From Endozoicomonas montiporae CL-33 (lineage in GTDB: Bacteria; Pseudomonadota; Gammaproteobacteria; Pseudomonadales; Endozoicomonadaceae), in contig NZ_CP013251.1 of the NCBI RefSeq assembly GCF_001583435.1, positions 1,881,617-1,945,616 of the forward strand: a DNA stretch of 64,000 bases, in the 5' to 3' direction. The notes under the pieces are model-generated. The model was not told the origin of the DNA. It made no database searches and saw nothing but the letters and a program-made list of their open reading frames with translations. Below, in pieces: positions 10,411 to 19,216 of this stretch. The number at the start of each line of letters is the position of its first letter. Positions within the stretch are counted from its first letter, which is position 1. The translations under genes were made by a program, and so were the position numbers.

Positions 10411-10663
10411 TCTTTATTACTGTTGTCTTGCTTATTCCGAGTACTTTACTTGTATCCCTGATTCCGCTGCCATTTATTGCCATATCGATGATTTTTTCTT
10501 TAACGCCAGGCTCACAGGCCTTGTAGCGATATTCAAGCATGAAGGTTTTGATTTCACATTTGTCATTACAGCAATAGTATCGTGGAACATCATGAGTGCT
10601 GTATCCGAAAGGCCGAACTTGGTTACTGCCACATGTTGTACAGAGGACTTGCGTAAGGCACAT
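10382..10663 (-). CDS. insA: IS1 protein InsA (zinc finger/HTH)
   Basis: This 93-residue protein matches InsA in layout: an N-terminal zinc-binding segment (CTTCGSNQV, then CCNDKC) and a C-terminal helix-turn-helix region with EKIIDMAINGSGIRDTSKVL, which is the conserved InsA core. InsA alone represses and competes with transposase; fused to InsB by frameshifting it supplies DNA binding. The frame ends shortly after the A9 slippage run, as in other IS1 elements. The start ATG is 50 bases inside the element edge. Confidence 0.87.
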   Translation of the reverse strand: MCLTQVLCTTCGSNQVRPFGYSTHDVPRYYCCNDKCEIKTFMLEYRYKACEPGVKEKIIDMAINGSGIRDTSKVLGISKTTVIKTLKKKKAVW

Positions 10664-10712
10664 TTTTAAACCGCATTTTTCAAAGTTGCCGAATGTCGTA
10701 TTTTAGCAGACA

Positions 10713-11845
10713 GGGCTAGAATCACAGAACTGTGCCACTACCTGGAGATTATACAGAAGTCGGAGCTGTTCTCCTGGCAATATCTGAGCGTCTTTTAAGC
10801 TGACGGTATCGGCGCAATCAGTGAATTCTGATTTTAATTGAGGGTCTGCTACTTCGTAGTTGTCGCCATAACAGTCTTCATATAAAAAGCAGTAAAGGAA
10901 CTGGTTGCTAAAGGAAAATGCTCCCAGAATCGCCATAGCCAGCTGATCCAGCGTGGCATTGGTCGGTACGATGAGTGTTCGTTGACATTTATAGGCATAC
11001 ATGGATGCTTTGATGATGTAGCTTTCATGGTGTGGCACAGCTGGTGGGTGCAGCATCTGATTGACGTCATCACGCCATTGTCGAACCACCTGAAGCATGC
11101 CGTCATCTTCGTACAGTATGTCTTCACAGCCAGAGGGTAGCATTAACCCCTGAACATCGATTGATTTCTCGAACGCATTCAACAGGCTGACGCCCAGAGG
11201 GGTAAATTGCAGATGTGCGATCTGAGTCGTGGACAGCCATTGGACGTCAGCCAGACCAAATAGTTTCAGCAGTGCGATATTGTAAGTGCCAAAGCTGGTC
11301 GGGAGTGCTTCAAGGCAGATGGATGAAGCGGGCTCTTCATTAAAAGCGGATTGCCTGAGAAAATTCACACCGGTGCATCCTAAAGGACGATGATCCCGAC
11401 CGTGGAGTTCCTGACCAATAATTTCTGAACTGGCTCTGGTGAGCCATGCGTCCAGCAGACTGAAGTATTGTTCTGTAGGTGTGAGCTTTTGCCACTGTTC
11501 CAGCAGACTCTGGTTGATAATCAGTTGAAACTTGTTGTTTCCAGCTATGAAAATACGCCCAAGCCCTGAAGCCCGGACCAGTAAGTAAAGCCCTAAAATG
11601 GACGGGTAGTGAATCGTCAGAGGTCGATCAAGTTCAGGGCGACCCGGAACGGTCAGTTCTTCATTAAGGACGGAAGTCCATTTTTGAGTTGGCTGCCGTT
11701 TCCCTTTGCTCAGGGGAACTGGTTTTTCAATAACCCGATTCAGAAAGGTATTGAAGTCTTTCACAACGGAGCCCGGCTTGTCGCTTGAAAACTGTTGGTT
11801 TTTGATTGTTTTCAGAGCTTCTGGTGGGAGTTTAATGAGAGTCAT
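10713..11845 (-). pseudogene. pRiA4b ORF-3-like domain protein, 3' end lost to IS1
   Basis: The 5' portion of a gene whose restored product would be 417 residues. The N-terminal 270 residues are not recognised; they contain a segment around HYPSILGLYLLVRASGLGR and may be helical. The C-terminal part resembles the pRiA4b ORF-3 (MM3350) fold: a strand before LIVPTNATLDQLAMAILGAF, then YGDNYEV, then a basin around LLYNL, completed by WEFILDI beyond the insertion. As it stands translation stops at a TAA inside the IS (10703), giving 380 residues that lack the last 40 or so native ones. It starts one base after the SNF2 helicase stop, so the two are translationally coupled and probably work together. 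Whether the shortened product keeps activity is unknown. Confidence 0.82.
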
Positions 11846-11846
11846 C

Positions 11847-14800
11847 TTATTGCGCCTCTGCAGCTTTTAGAGGTTCAAACAGAACATTCAAATCTTCTGC
11901 GGTAATGGACTGCTTTTTCTTGCCATTGGTTTCTCCGTATAACGAGGCAGCAATGTTTTTCTTTTTCTCTTTAAGCTCCTGGATTTTTTCTTCCACGGTG
12001 CCTTCTGTGACCAGCTTGTAAACAAATACGGGCTTATCCTGACCAATCCGGTGTGAACGGTCACTGGCCTGATCTTCTACCGCAGGGTTCCACCAGGGGT
12101 CGTAATGGATCACTGTGTCGGCAGCGGTCAGGTTCAGGCCGGTGCCACCGGCTTTCAGGCTGATGAGGAACACGGGCACGTCACCTTCCTGAAAAGCTTT
12201 GATGGGGCGGTGACGGTCACGGGTTTGTCCGGTGAGTTTCACCCAGTCTATGTTGACTGCGTTTAGTCGCTCTTCTATCAGAGAGAGCATGCTGGTGAAC
12301 TGGGAAAAGATCAGGATTTTCCGGCCTTCTTCAACAATCGGCTGGACCAGACTCATTAACAGGTCGAGCTTGGCCGATTCCGGCACTTCTTTGGCTTGTT
12401 CGAGTTTAACCAGTGAGGGGTCGCAACAGGCCTGTCGCATTTTCAGCAGGGCATCGAGAATGACAATCTGGGAGCGAGCCAGACCTTTCTTTTCGATTTC
12501 ATCTTTAACGCGGGATTCCATGCTGGCACGAATGGTTTCATACAGGTCTCTTTGTTTACCATTCAACTCAGTGGTGCGGACGATTTCCGTTTTGGGTGGG
12601 AGTTCTTTGGCAACAAGGTCTTTGCTTCGGCGCAACATAAACGGTGCTACCCGCTTTTGCAGTTTCTTTGATTGTTGCTTGTTGTTGTGTTTTTCAATGG
12701 GGGTTCGGTAGAAGCGGGTAAACTGGTCTCTGGCTCCAAGGAAACCGGGCATCAGGAAGTCGTATAAAGACCACAATTCACCCAGATGGTTTTCCATAGG
12801 TGTGCCGGTGATGCAGAGCTTGTGGGCTGCATTCAGGGAGCGAACGGCCTGAGCGCTTTTTGCGTTAGGGTTTTTAACAGCCTGGGCTTCATCGAGTGCC
12901 AGCAGGTGAAAATTGGTTTTGCTGAGCGTTTCAAAATCACGCTGAATAACACCGTAGCTGGTGAGTACCAGATCCGCGTTGTTTATCTGGCTGCTGTCTC
13001 GTTGTGAGCCATGATGTATGTGAACGTTCAGCTCCGGTGTGAAACGCTGTGCTTCATTTTTCCAGTTATGCAGCAGGCTGGTCGGGCAAACCACCAGACT
13101 GGGCGGTAGTTTTTTGCCCAGTCGTTGTTTTTCCACTTGCAAATGAGACAAGGTTTGAAGGGTTTTACCCAGTCCCATGTCGTCTGCCAATATACCGTTC
13201 AGGCCGTATTCACGGAGGAATTGCAACCAGGATAAACCGTCTTGTTGGTAAGGGCGCAGCTCCGCTTGCAGTGCTTTGGGGGGAGCGACTTTTTTCATTC
13301 GCTTGAAACTTTTCAGTTTGCGAGCGAGTTCCAGCAGTTTATCGCCACCTGCCCAGGGTAAGCCCAGCTTGTCGTGTAATTCCTGCCAGATATCGGCGTG
13401 ATGATTTTGCAGACGGTATTCGCCCTGTGGCCGGTCACCATAAAGTTCCAGCAACGTACCGGCAATCAGTTGTAAGCGTTCTGCCGGAAGGTTAATAAAA
13501 CGTCCTCCGGGCAGTGCGACAGGCACCTGTTCGTCTTTCGGCATTTTACGAAGTTCGTCAGGCGTTGGGAGCTGGTGGATTTGTCGGGCGAGCAGGGGCA
13601 ACAGATCAATGGGCTTTCCGTCAATGTTGATACCCAGTTTTAGAGTGAACCAGTCCATCTGGGATTCATCCAGCTCGGCGTACCAGTCATCATCAGAAAT
13701 GGGTTCAAACTGGAATGGAAAGCTCTCTTCGGTTTCTACTATCCAGCCATCGTCTTCCAGTTCGGGCACGACATGGGTGATGAATTGTAGCCATTCTTGC
13801 TGGTAGCGGTCTTTGGCGCACTCAATGATCAGGTCGCCTTCTCTGAGCCCGTCTGGGTTCGGTGTGTCTGCGGGTACCAGATAGGGCATGAGTGCCTGAG
13901 TGTGCTGTATTTCCTGCTGTATTTGTCTTGGAATAATGACTTCATCGTTATCAGGCAGCGTGATGGAGTCCGATGGGTTCTCAAAAGCGATACGGTGTCC
14001 GTCATAACTGAATAACAAATTGGCGCGGGCGATTTCACCAGATGGTTTGATGGGGTGGCTGCTTAACATCAGAACGGGCTGCGGTTCGATAAATTGCGTC
14101 TGGATTTTTTTCGGCAGATGTATGGGCGTGGGTTGTGACCCTTTAGCACTCTTTTCAGAGCCCTTTTTGGAACTCTTTTTGGAACGATTCTTAGAGGTCG
14201 GTTGACTGCCAAAAAGACTGGAAATCGCACTTTGAGTTTCTTCTATGCCGTCGTTATCCAACGGCGGTGCTTGTAATAAGGTTTGTAATATTTCGCCGTC
14301 GGGCAAGTGTGTCAGTTCGCCGCACTCGGCAACCTCTTTATTGACTTTGAGGTAATAAGGCGGCGTTGTGGGTATGAGATTCAGCCGGTCGTTCTGTTGA
14401 CTGAACAATGCAGGCTGCTGCAGACCTTGCTCGTCAACCAGCCAGCGCAGCTCTCCTGCTGTTGGGTTGCTTTGCTCAATGATCTGTTTTGAATGCTCAT
14501 CAAAGGTACAACGTCCCGTAGCAATGATTTTCGTCAGAAGCTCAACACCGTGAGTTTCGCGAATTCTTATGCCATTGCCGTAGGGTGTCATATCGTTGTG
14601 AATGTAGGCCATTTTTATGATGTGCTGGTCTGCATCGTCTACACTGGCAGGCCAGTTGTAGGTTTGAATGGCAGATTGTGCGCCGTAAAATGAGTTTAAT
14701 TTGCCCAAGCCGCCTTTTTTGAGGTAGCGAGACAGGTGCAGGGTGACGGATGTGTTGCCCATTCTGTCAAAGCGAAGCACGTAGACTAGACAGCCTGGTT

Positions 14801-15452
14801 GTTTTTTTACGCTGGTGGCTATTTTACTATTCTGGCTTTGGCTGGTGACTCGTTTAAGGTTTTTCAGCCACTGAGTTCTCTGTTTTTTTAGTTTTGCTTT
14901 TTCCGGATCAGACAGGCCAGTCATTGTCTGACTATTTTGCGAAGAATCTTGCCAACCTAAATCTTCAAGGGATATACCCAGAGTTTCCATTGAACTGATT
15001 ATTTCTTTGAGTGTTTCAGCCTTTGGGGAGTCATCAAGGGTTAAGGCTTTCTTTAGATTGTCTAGCTGGTTCGATAGTTCATCTTCAAATTCCGAGAAAC
15101 TTTCATAGGTGCCTTCAATGACGTCATCGTCATCTATACCAATCAGTGCATTGAGGGTATCTGTACCGTATTGTTTTTCAGCACTGAGTAAAACGGCACA
15201 AACGTGCTTGCAGTTATACCCAACAGGGCAGGAGCAATGGCCCTCTATAAGCTCTTCTTCCGGTGCATCTTGCCAGAAGGTGATATTTACGTTGTATCGG
15301 TGCGTGCCTGAGCCCAGAACCGCCCCTTTTAAAGAATGTTTTTTCTCATCAAGGCTTACCATTAAAACATGGCGGGACTGAAAGTATTTTTTCCCTCTGC
15401 CATAGGTTTTAGCGCCGAAGATGCGGTTGAAGTCGATGTTAAGTTCAGACAT
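11847..15452 (-). CDS. SWIM zinc-finger SNF2-family helicase
   Basis: A 1201-residue SWI2/SNF2 ATPase. An N-terminal SWIM zinc finger has C73-x-C75 and C81-x-H83. The middle 600 residues are variable, with low-complexity KKSSKKGSEKSAKG near 430. The motor is C-terminal: Walker A in ADDMGLGKT near residue 758, a DEAQ box (LDEAQAVKNP) near 853, CITGTPMENHLGELWSL, and the C-terminal lobe with AGGTGLNLT and DRSHRIGQ near 1100-1140. It is RapA/HepA-like in motor but with a SWIM module, a class known from bacteria and often of unknown role. The stop is one base before the start of the pRiA4b ORF-3-like gene. A role in DNA or RNA-polymerase remodelling, or defence, is inference. Confidence 0.9.
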   Translation of the reverse strand: MSELNIDFNRIFGAKTYGRGKKYFQSRHVLMVSLDEKKHSLKGAVLGSGTHRYNVNITFWQDAPEEELIEGHCSCPVGYNCKHVCAVLLSAEKQYGTDTLNALIGIDDDDVIEGTYESFSEFEDELSNQLDNLKKALTLDDSPKAETLKEIISSMETLGISLEDLGWQDSSQNSQTMTGLSDPEKAKLKKQRTQWLKNLKRVTSQSQNSKIATSVKKQPGCLVYVLRFDRMGNTSVTLHLSRYLKKGGLGKLNSFYGAQSAIQTYNWPASVDDADQHIIKMAYIHNDMTPYGNGIRIRETHGVELLTKIIATGRCTFDEHSKQIIEQSNPTAGELRWLVDEQGLQQPALFSQQNDRLNLIPTTPPYYLKVNKEVAECGELTHLPDGEILQTLLQAPPLDNDGIEETQSAISSLFGSQPTSKNRSKKSSKKGSEKSAKGSQPTPIHLPKKIQTQFIEPQPVLMLSSHPIKPSGEIARANLLFSYDGHRIAFENPSDSITLPDNDEVIIPRQIQQEIQHTQALMPYLVPADTPNPDGLREGDLIIECAKDRYQQEWLQFITHVVPELEDDGWIVETEESFPFQFEPISDDDWYAELDESQMDWFTLKLGINIDGKPIDLLPLLARQIHQLPTPDELRKMPKDEQVPVALPGGRFINLPAERLQLIAGTLLELYGDRPQGEYRLQNHHADIWQELHDKLGLPWAGGDKLLELARKLKSFKRMKKVAPPKALQAELRPYQQDGLSWLQFLREYGLNGILADDMGLGKTLQTLSHLQVEKQRLGKKLPPSLVVCPTSLLHNWKNEAQRFTPELNVHIHHGSQRDSSQINNADLVLTSYGVIQRDFETLSKTNFHLLALDEAQAVKNPNAKSAQAVRSLNAAHKLCITGTPMENHLGELWSLYDFLMPGFLGARDQFTRFYRTPIEKHNNKQQSKKLQKRVAPFMLRRSKDLVAKELPPKTEIVRTTELNGKQRDLYETIRASMESRVKDEIEKKGLARSQIVILDALLKMRQACCDPSLVKLEQAKEVPESAKLDLLMSLVQPIVEEGRKILIFSQFTSMLSLIEERLNAVNIDWVKLTGQTRDRHRPIKAFQEGDVPVFLISLKAGGTGLNLTAADTVIHYDPWWNPAVEDQASDRSHRIGQDKPVFVYKLVTEGTVEEKIQELKEKKKNIAASLYGETNGKKKQSITAEDLNVLFEPLKAAEAQ

Positions 15453-15564
15453 GCATTGCTTACATAGAATTTGAAAGAACTTATTTTAGCGACATTGTGT
15501 TTGTGTCGCTATCATTGTGTAGCAGGAACTACTTCTGCTGAATCAAATGGGCAGTAGGAAATTG

Positions 15565-15590
15565 CTACCGGTAAGACGGGTTACCGGTAG
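15565..15590. repeat. Perfect 10-bp inverted repeat between divergent genes
   Basis: ctaccggtaa, a six-base spacer (gacggg), then ttaccggtag. It lies 113 bases upstream of the SNF2 gene start and 153 bases upstream of the ATPase gene. There is no T-run on either side, so an operator for a dimeric regulator is more likely than a terminator. Each arm itself contains the palindrome taccggta. No regulator gene is adjacent. Confidence 0.5.
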
Positions 15591-15742
15591 TGGTTTCAGA
15601 TAGAAGAATGAGTGATTTCAAAGTTTGTGATGGGTAGCCTCGGTCTATTTGTGAAGATGTTTATCTGAATCGATTGCTCAAAAATGGTATAAAAACAAGG
15701 AAAACTTACTTTTACTTGGCAAAGCTACCAGAGACCAGATGA

Positions 15743-16852
15743 ATGCTGAGATCGTTAACGTTAAACAATGTGGGGCCAGCGGAAGGGAATCAGCCTGTTC
15801 ATTTCGCCCCACGGCTGAACTTGATTACTGGCGATAACGGCCTGGGTAAAAGCTTCCTGCTGGATATTGCCTGGTGGGCATTGACTCGTAAGTGGCCGCA
15901 GGAAGTAAACACTGCTTTAACTTCAGGCTATATGGCTCGGCCAGTCGATCCCCGGTTGCAAGCAGATATTAATATTGAGTTAAAAGGTAAAACGCGGTCT
16001 GTCAAAATCGAGGTGCCCTTTCGGCGGGAAGAGCAGAAATGGATTTTTCCTCGCTCCAAGCCTGTAATGGCAGGTCTGGTGCTTTATGCCTTGCCTAACG
16101 GTGGGTTTGCCGTCTGGGACCCTGCCCGGAATTATTCGGAGAGTCAAAGCGGGGCTATCCATGAGCGGCGGCCTGCGTATGTGTTTACGCCACAAGAGGT
16201 TTGGGATGGCTTGTGGGGAGATGATGGCAAGCCTTTATGTAATGGTTTAATCCATGATTGGGCGGGTTGGCAGAAAGAGAATGGCGATACCTTTAAACTG
16301 CTGCAGAATATTCTTGATTCATTGTCACCCTCCTCTCAGGAAAAAATCAGTGCAGGACGGCTGACGCGAGTTAGTCTGGATGACTCCAGAGATATTCCGA
16401 CCTTGAACATGTCTTATGGTCAGGAAGTTCCGGTGATTCATGCATCTTCTGGTATGAAACGAATTATTGCTTTGGCTTATTTATTGGTCTGGGCGTGGAA
16501 GGAGCATCTGAGTGCTTGTGCTTTTTTGGGGCAAGAACCTACCAGACAAATTGTGTTTTTAATTGATGAAATTGAAGCGCATTTGCACCCTAAGTGGCAG
16601 CGCAGCATCATTGTTTCACTATTACAAGCCGTTAATCAATTAACCAGCAAACGTGTGAATGTTCAGTTAATTACGGCGACTCATTCTCCCTTGGTGATGG
16701 CATCGGTAGAACCTCAGTTTGATGTAAAGAAAGATGGCTGGCTGGATTTAGATTTTGAGCCTGAATCAAATGGCAAAGGTCGAGCGGTTATAACCCAGAG
16801 AGAATTTGTTCGACAGGGTAGTGCCAACAGTTTGGTAGCATTGTTTGAATAG
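15743..16852 (+). CDS. AAA/ABC-type ATPase (SMC-like, OLD-related class)
   Basis: A 369-residue ATPase of the AAA_15/AAA_21 type. The N-terminus LRSLTLNNVGPA is the usual first strand; Walker A is GDNGLGKS at residues 30-37. A signature-like SSGMKRIIALAYLL lies near residue 235, Walker B (IVFLIDEIEAHLHP) near 270 and the switch histidine (ATHSP) near 310. No TOPRIM or other nuclease domain follows, so it would need a partner. The SEC-C protein gene begins 52 bases downstream on the same strand. Related ATPases act in anti-phage systems, but this particular pairing is not one I recognise. The ATG at 15739 is in another frame; 15743 is the only workable start. Confidence 0.87.
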   Translation: MLRSLTLNNVGPAEGNQPVHFAPRLNLITGDNGLGKSFLLDIAWWALTRKWPQEVNTALTSGYMARPVDPRLQADINIELKGKTRSVKIEVPFRREEQKWIFPRSKPVMAGLVLYALPNGGFAVWDPARNYSESQSGAIHERRPAYVFTPQEVWDGLWGDDGKPLCNGLIHDWAGWQKENGDTFKLLQNILDSLSPSSQEKISAGRLTRVSLDDSRDIPTLNMSYGQEVPVIHASSGMKRIIALAYLLVWAWKEHLSACAFLGQEPTRQIVFLIDEIEAHLHPKWQRSIIVSLLQAVNQLTSKRVNVQLITATHSPLVMASVEPQFDVKKDGWLDLDFEPESNGKGRAVITQREFVRQGSANSLVALFE

Positions 16853-16904
16853 ACATTAGGCATCACCAGTACTTTATTGTTTTGAAGCAAAGAGGAGTAA
16901 GCGC

Positions 16905-17777
16905 ATGTTATTAGAACCAAAGAGTGAAAACGAACAGCTAATATGCTCGTTCCCAACAGGTGCTTCAGGAAAGCCGCAAAGTTTTGCTGTGCAGATGAGC
17001 GGTTGTGAAAACCCTTTATGTCACTGTAAACAGATCCGGCTGGAGATGACTTCGCTCGGTCAGGGGCCTATTGATGATGTTGCCATCATGCTTGATCTGT
17101 CTGATCGAGCAGTGATACGGGAAGAGAGTGTGACGGATGGAGTTTATAATGCGTTTATAAATGATATGCGCTCAAGTGACTGGGAGCTTCTGAATCAACA
17201 ACATTATGTGTTTAAAGCCCAATTGACGCTGAACACTGACCTGGATGCCCTTGAACCTTCTTTTCCAATCTACGAAGTAGAAGAAAATTCGATACTGATT
17301 GGCTACGAAGAGATTCTGCCATTTCAACCTTTTATTCAGTTTGAAATGGATGATGTCCGTTATTTTGTCATGGATTTGTATTGTGTGAATCGCAGTTGTC
17401 ATTGCTCGAAGGTACACCTTTCGATTATTACGGATGACAATAAGTGGTGCGAAGAGGATGATTTTATGCTGGCCGTTGATTTAAAAACGGGCAAATATGA
17501 AACGGAGTCGCAGAAAGGTCGAGCTGAGCGTTTAAAAACCTCAATGGTTATGCAGAAAATTCTACAAGTCATCGACTTGAAAGAGCTCCGTCAACGCTAT
17601 AGACGCATGAGAAAATGGTATAAGTCTCATTTTGACCGCATTCAGATTCAAGGACAATTAATTGAGTCCATGGGTGCTCAGCCCTCAAAGCTTGCTCTTG
17701 CGGCAGAACCTACCGGTCGTAATGATCCATGTCCTTGTGGGAGTGGGAAGAAGTATAAAAAGTGTTGCTTAAATTAA
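16905..17777 (+). CDS. SEC-C motif zinc protein with two CxHC-type clusters
   Basis: A 290-residue protein ending in a SEC-C zinc motif (NDPCPCGSGKKYKKCC), as found at the end of SecA and many small proteins. Two further cysteine clusters of the same form occur: C34-x4-C39-H-C41 (CENPLCHC) and CVNRSCHC near residue 155. Each is followed by a similar beta segment (KQIRLEM and SKVHLSI), so the body appears to be an internal duplication of a roughly 120-residue zinc-bearing unit. A basic helical stretch (RQRYRRMRKWYKSHF) precedes the SEC-C tail. It is co-oriented with the ATPase upstream. The function is unknown; a nucleic-acid or protein adaptor is plausible. A MITE-like repeat begins within four bases of its stop. 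Confidence 0.8.
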   Translation: MLLEPKSENEQLICSFPTGASGKPQSFAVQMSGCENPLCHCKQIRLEMTSLGQGPIDDVAIMLDLSDRAVIREESVTDGVYNAFINDMRSSDWELLNQQHYVFKAQLTLNTDLDALEPSFPIYEVEENSILIGYEEILPFQPFIQFEMDDVRYFVMDLYCVNRSCHCSKVHLSIITDDNKWCEEDDFMLAVDLKTGKYETESQKGRAERLKTSMVMQKILQVIDLKELRQRYRRMRKWYKSHFDRIQIQGQLIESMGAQPSKLALAAEPTGRNDPCPCGSGKKYKKCCLN

Positions 17778-17780
17778 GAT

Positions 17781-17874
17781 CTGATGTTACGCACCTTAAA
17801 CGAAGGAATCAGGGCTACAGAGCAATGACCTCGTTCGGAAACCTTGATGATTCGTAGAGGGTGCGTAACTCCAG
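17781..17874. mobile_element. 94-bp MITE-like element with 7-bp target duplication
   Basis: The ends read inward as ctgatgttacgcacc (left) and ctggagttacgcacc (right), with similarity continuing to about 24 bases (19 of 24 match, including acgaa). Exact copies of ttaagat flank it at 17774-17780 and 17875-17881. It has no coding capacity. The left target copy overlaps the stop codon of the SEC-C gene, which is kept intact. I do not recognise the parent transposon. Confidence 0.65.
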
Positions 17875-17960
17875 TTAAGATGATTGACAGAAATTGTTTA
17901 ATGTTGATTTTCAGTCAGCCCGGTCAGATCTTAGTCGGTTGGCTCGTAAGGGTGTAGAGT

Positions 17961-19001
17961 ATGACGAATGTGCGAGAAGGCTTGGTAAGTCGCCTCAGAC
18001 AAGAGAAGCAGAGAGTGCTGGTTGATCTCAATGAAGTGAAAGCCGGGCGCGAGAACGCAATTGCATTAAATGATGAGATTAAGACGCCTGATGTCTTGAT
18101 AGGTGATGGATACGATCCGCTTCATGCTGTCTATCTGTATGCACAGAATTTTTTGTCTGTGCTGGTTGAGCAGGCAACTGAATTTCCCGAATTGCAGCAG
18201 TGGGTGGATTTGTACGTTGATCTTGAAGAAAACTACATGCCTGTTGGGCCTCCAATGAGCCCTCTTAGCGGGAGTTATTTTTTCTGTTGGTCAAGCTTCG
18301 ATCTCCCTTTCGGTGAGCACCGTGAAACCATCACGCAGTGCATGATAGAAATGGCTCGGGAGCTGGGTGTTCAGCCTGATCTTATCGAGACTCTCGAAGT
18401 GATGCAGAAGTCCAGAATGGGGTTTTATATTCATGAAGGCTCAGAAGGCGACTTCATCAGACTGAGGGAGTTAAAGACAAACCGCCAGCTCCTGTGCCAC
18501 AGCAGTTCGGGTTATCTGGGGCGTGCTGGTGAAATATGGTACATACGGTTAATGCCACCTTTGGTGGATGGCTATGATTACCATATTGTGTTTACAACAC
18601 CTTATGTCATACGCAATGTTTCCGAGTCTGGGCTTCTGGATCTTGTTGACAAGATGATTCCGAAAATGACCAGACGAGGATATCCTGCAGAGTATGATGC
18701 ATTTATGAAGTGGGGTCCCATGCTCAAGTACTGGAACGAGTATCTTATGATGGGGTATAGCAATTTTGAGCATGATGTCGTTTATCTGACGGGGTACCCT
18801 GCAGCTGACCCCAAAGCAGAATATAACAGTGTGGAGGATATGAATTCCCGGCAATACCAGAGTAGGGATTCGATGGACTGGTTAAGCGGAGCAATGTCTG
18901 GAACATCTAAACCGGCAACCAAGAAAGTTGTTCAGCTTGCTGATAAAAAGAAAAAGCGAAAACAAGCGAAGCAGGCAAGAAAGAGAAGTAAAAGCAAATG
19001 A
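17961..19001 (+). CDS. Unknown protein with lysine/arginine-rich tail
   Basis: A 346-residue soluble protein with no motif I recognise. The body is mixed alpha/beta with many aromatic residues (for example GSYFFCWSSFDLPFGEH). The last 25 residues are almost entirely basic (KKKKRKQAKQARKRSKSK), which suggests binding to nucleic acid or to the ribosome. It follows the ATPase and SEC-C genes on the same strand, 183 bases after the latter because a 94-bp MITE-like element has been inserted between them. Before that insertion the gap would have been about 80 bases, so a three-gene unit is possible. A terminator-like hairpin lies 87 bases downstream. Confidence 0.75.
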   Translation: MTNVREGLVSRLRQEKQRVLVDLNEVKAGRENAIALNDEIKTPDVLIGDGYDPLHAVYLYAQNFLSVLVEQATEFPELQQWVDLYVDLEENYMPVGPPMSPLSGSYFFCWSSFDLPFGEHRETITQCMIEMARELGVQPDLIETLEVMQKSRMGFYIHEGSEGDFIRLRELKTNRQLLCHSSSGYLGRAGEIWYIRLMPPLVDGYDYHIVFTTPYVIRNVSESGLLDLVDKMIPKMTRRGYPAEYDAFMKWGPMLKYWNEYLMMGYSNFEHDVVYLTGYPAADPKAEYNSVEDMNSRQYQSRDSMDWLSGAMSGTSKPATKKVVQLADKKKKRKQAKQARKRSKSK

Positions 19002-19087
19002 CAGATGATTAGTGCACCATGGTTTTGTTTTGAGCGATTATCAGAAGAATTTTTTTGAGGTTCCCATCCCACCGCCATATTTTAAAG

Positions 19088-19116
19088 CCCTGGCGACATC
19101 TGTCGTTAGGGTTTTT
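19088..19116 (+). terminator. Intrinsic terminator after the 17961-19001 gene
   Basis: ccctggcgac pairs with gtcgttaggg (two G-U pairs) around a four-base loop, followed by ttttt. It is the first terminator after the ATPase/SEC-C/unknown gene series. Confidence 0.65.
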
Positions 19117-19216
19117 CTGTTTTTGGATTAGAGTGACCAGCCGCTCTATTATTCAGTGCGTTTTAGTGGCTTTGTGAGCTGCTCCTATCTCCTGATACTC
19201 TCTTCCTATGCCTGTA

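Larger units (their letters stand above)
9903..10712 (-). mobile_element. IS1-family insertion sequence
   Basis: About 810 bp carrying an IS1-type two-frame transposase. Edges are set by a 9-base near-duplicate of target: gggccagaa at 9894-9902 and gggctagaa at 10713-10721, one transition apart. Nine bases is a usual IS1 target size. The ends show only a weak, slightly offset inverted similarity (ctgttatat inward from the left, ctgctaaaat inward from the right), so the boundaries could shift by about three bases. Removing the element and one target copy restores an uninterrupted host reading frame, which is strong independent support. The transposase looks intact, suggesting recent arrival. 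Confidence 0.88.
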
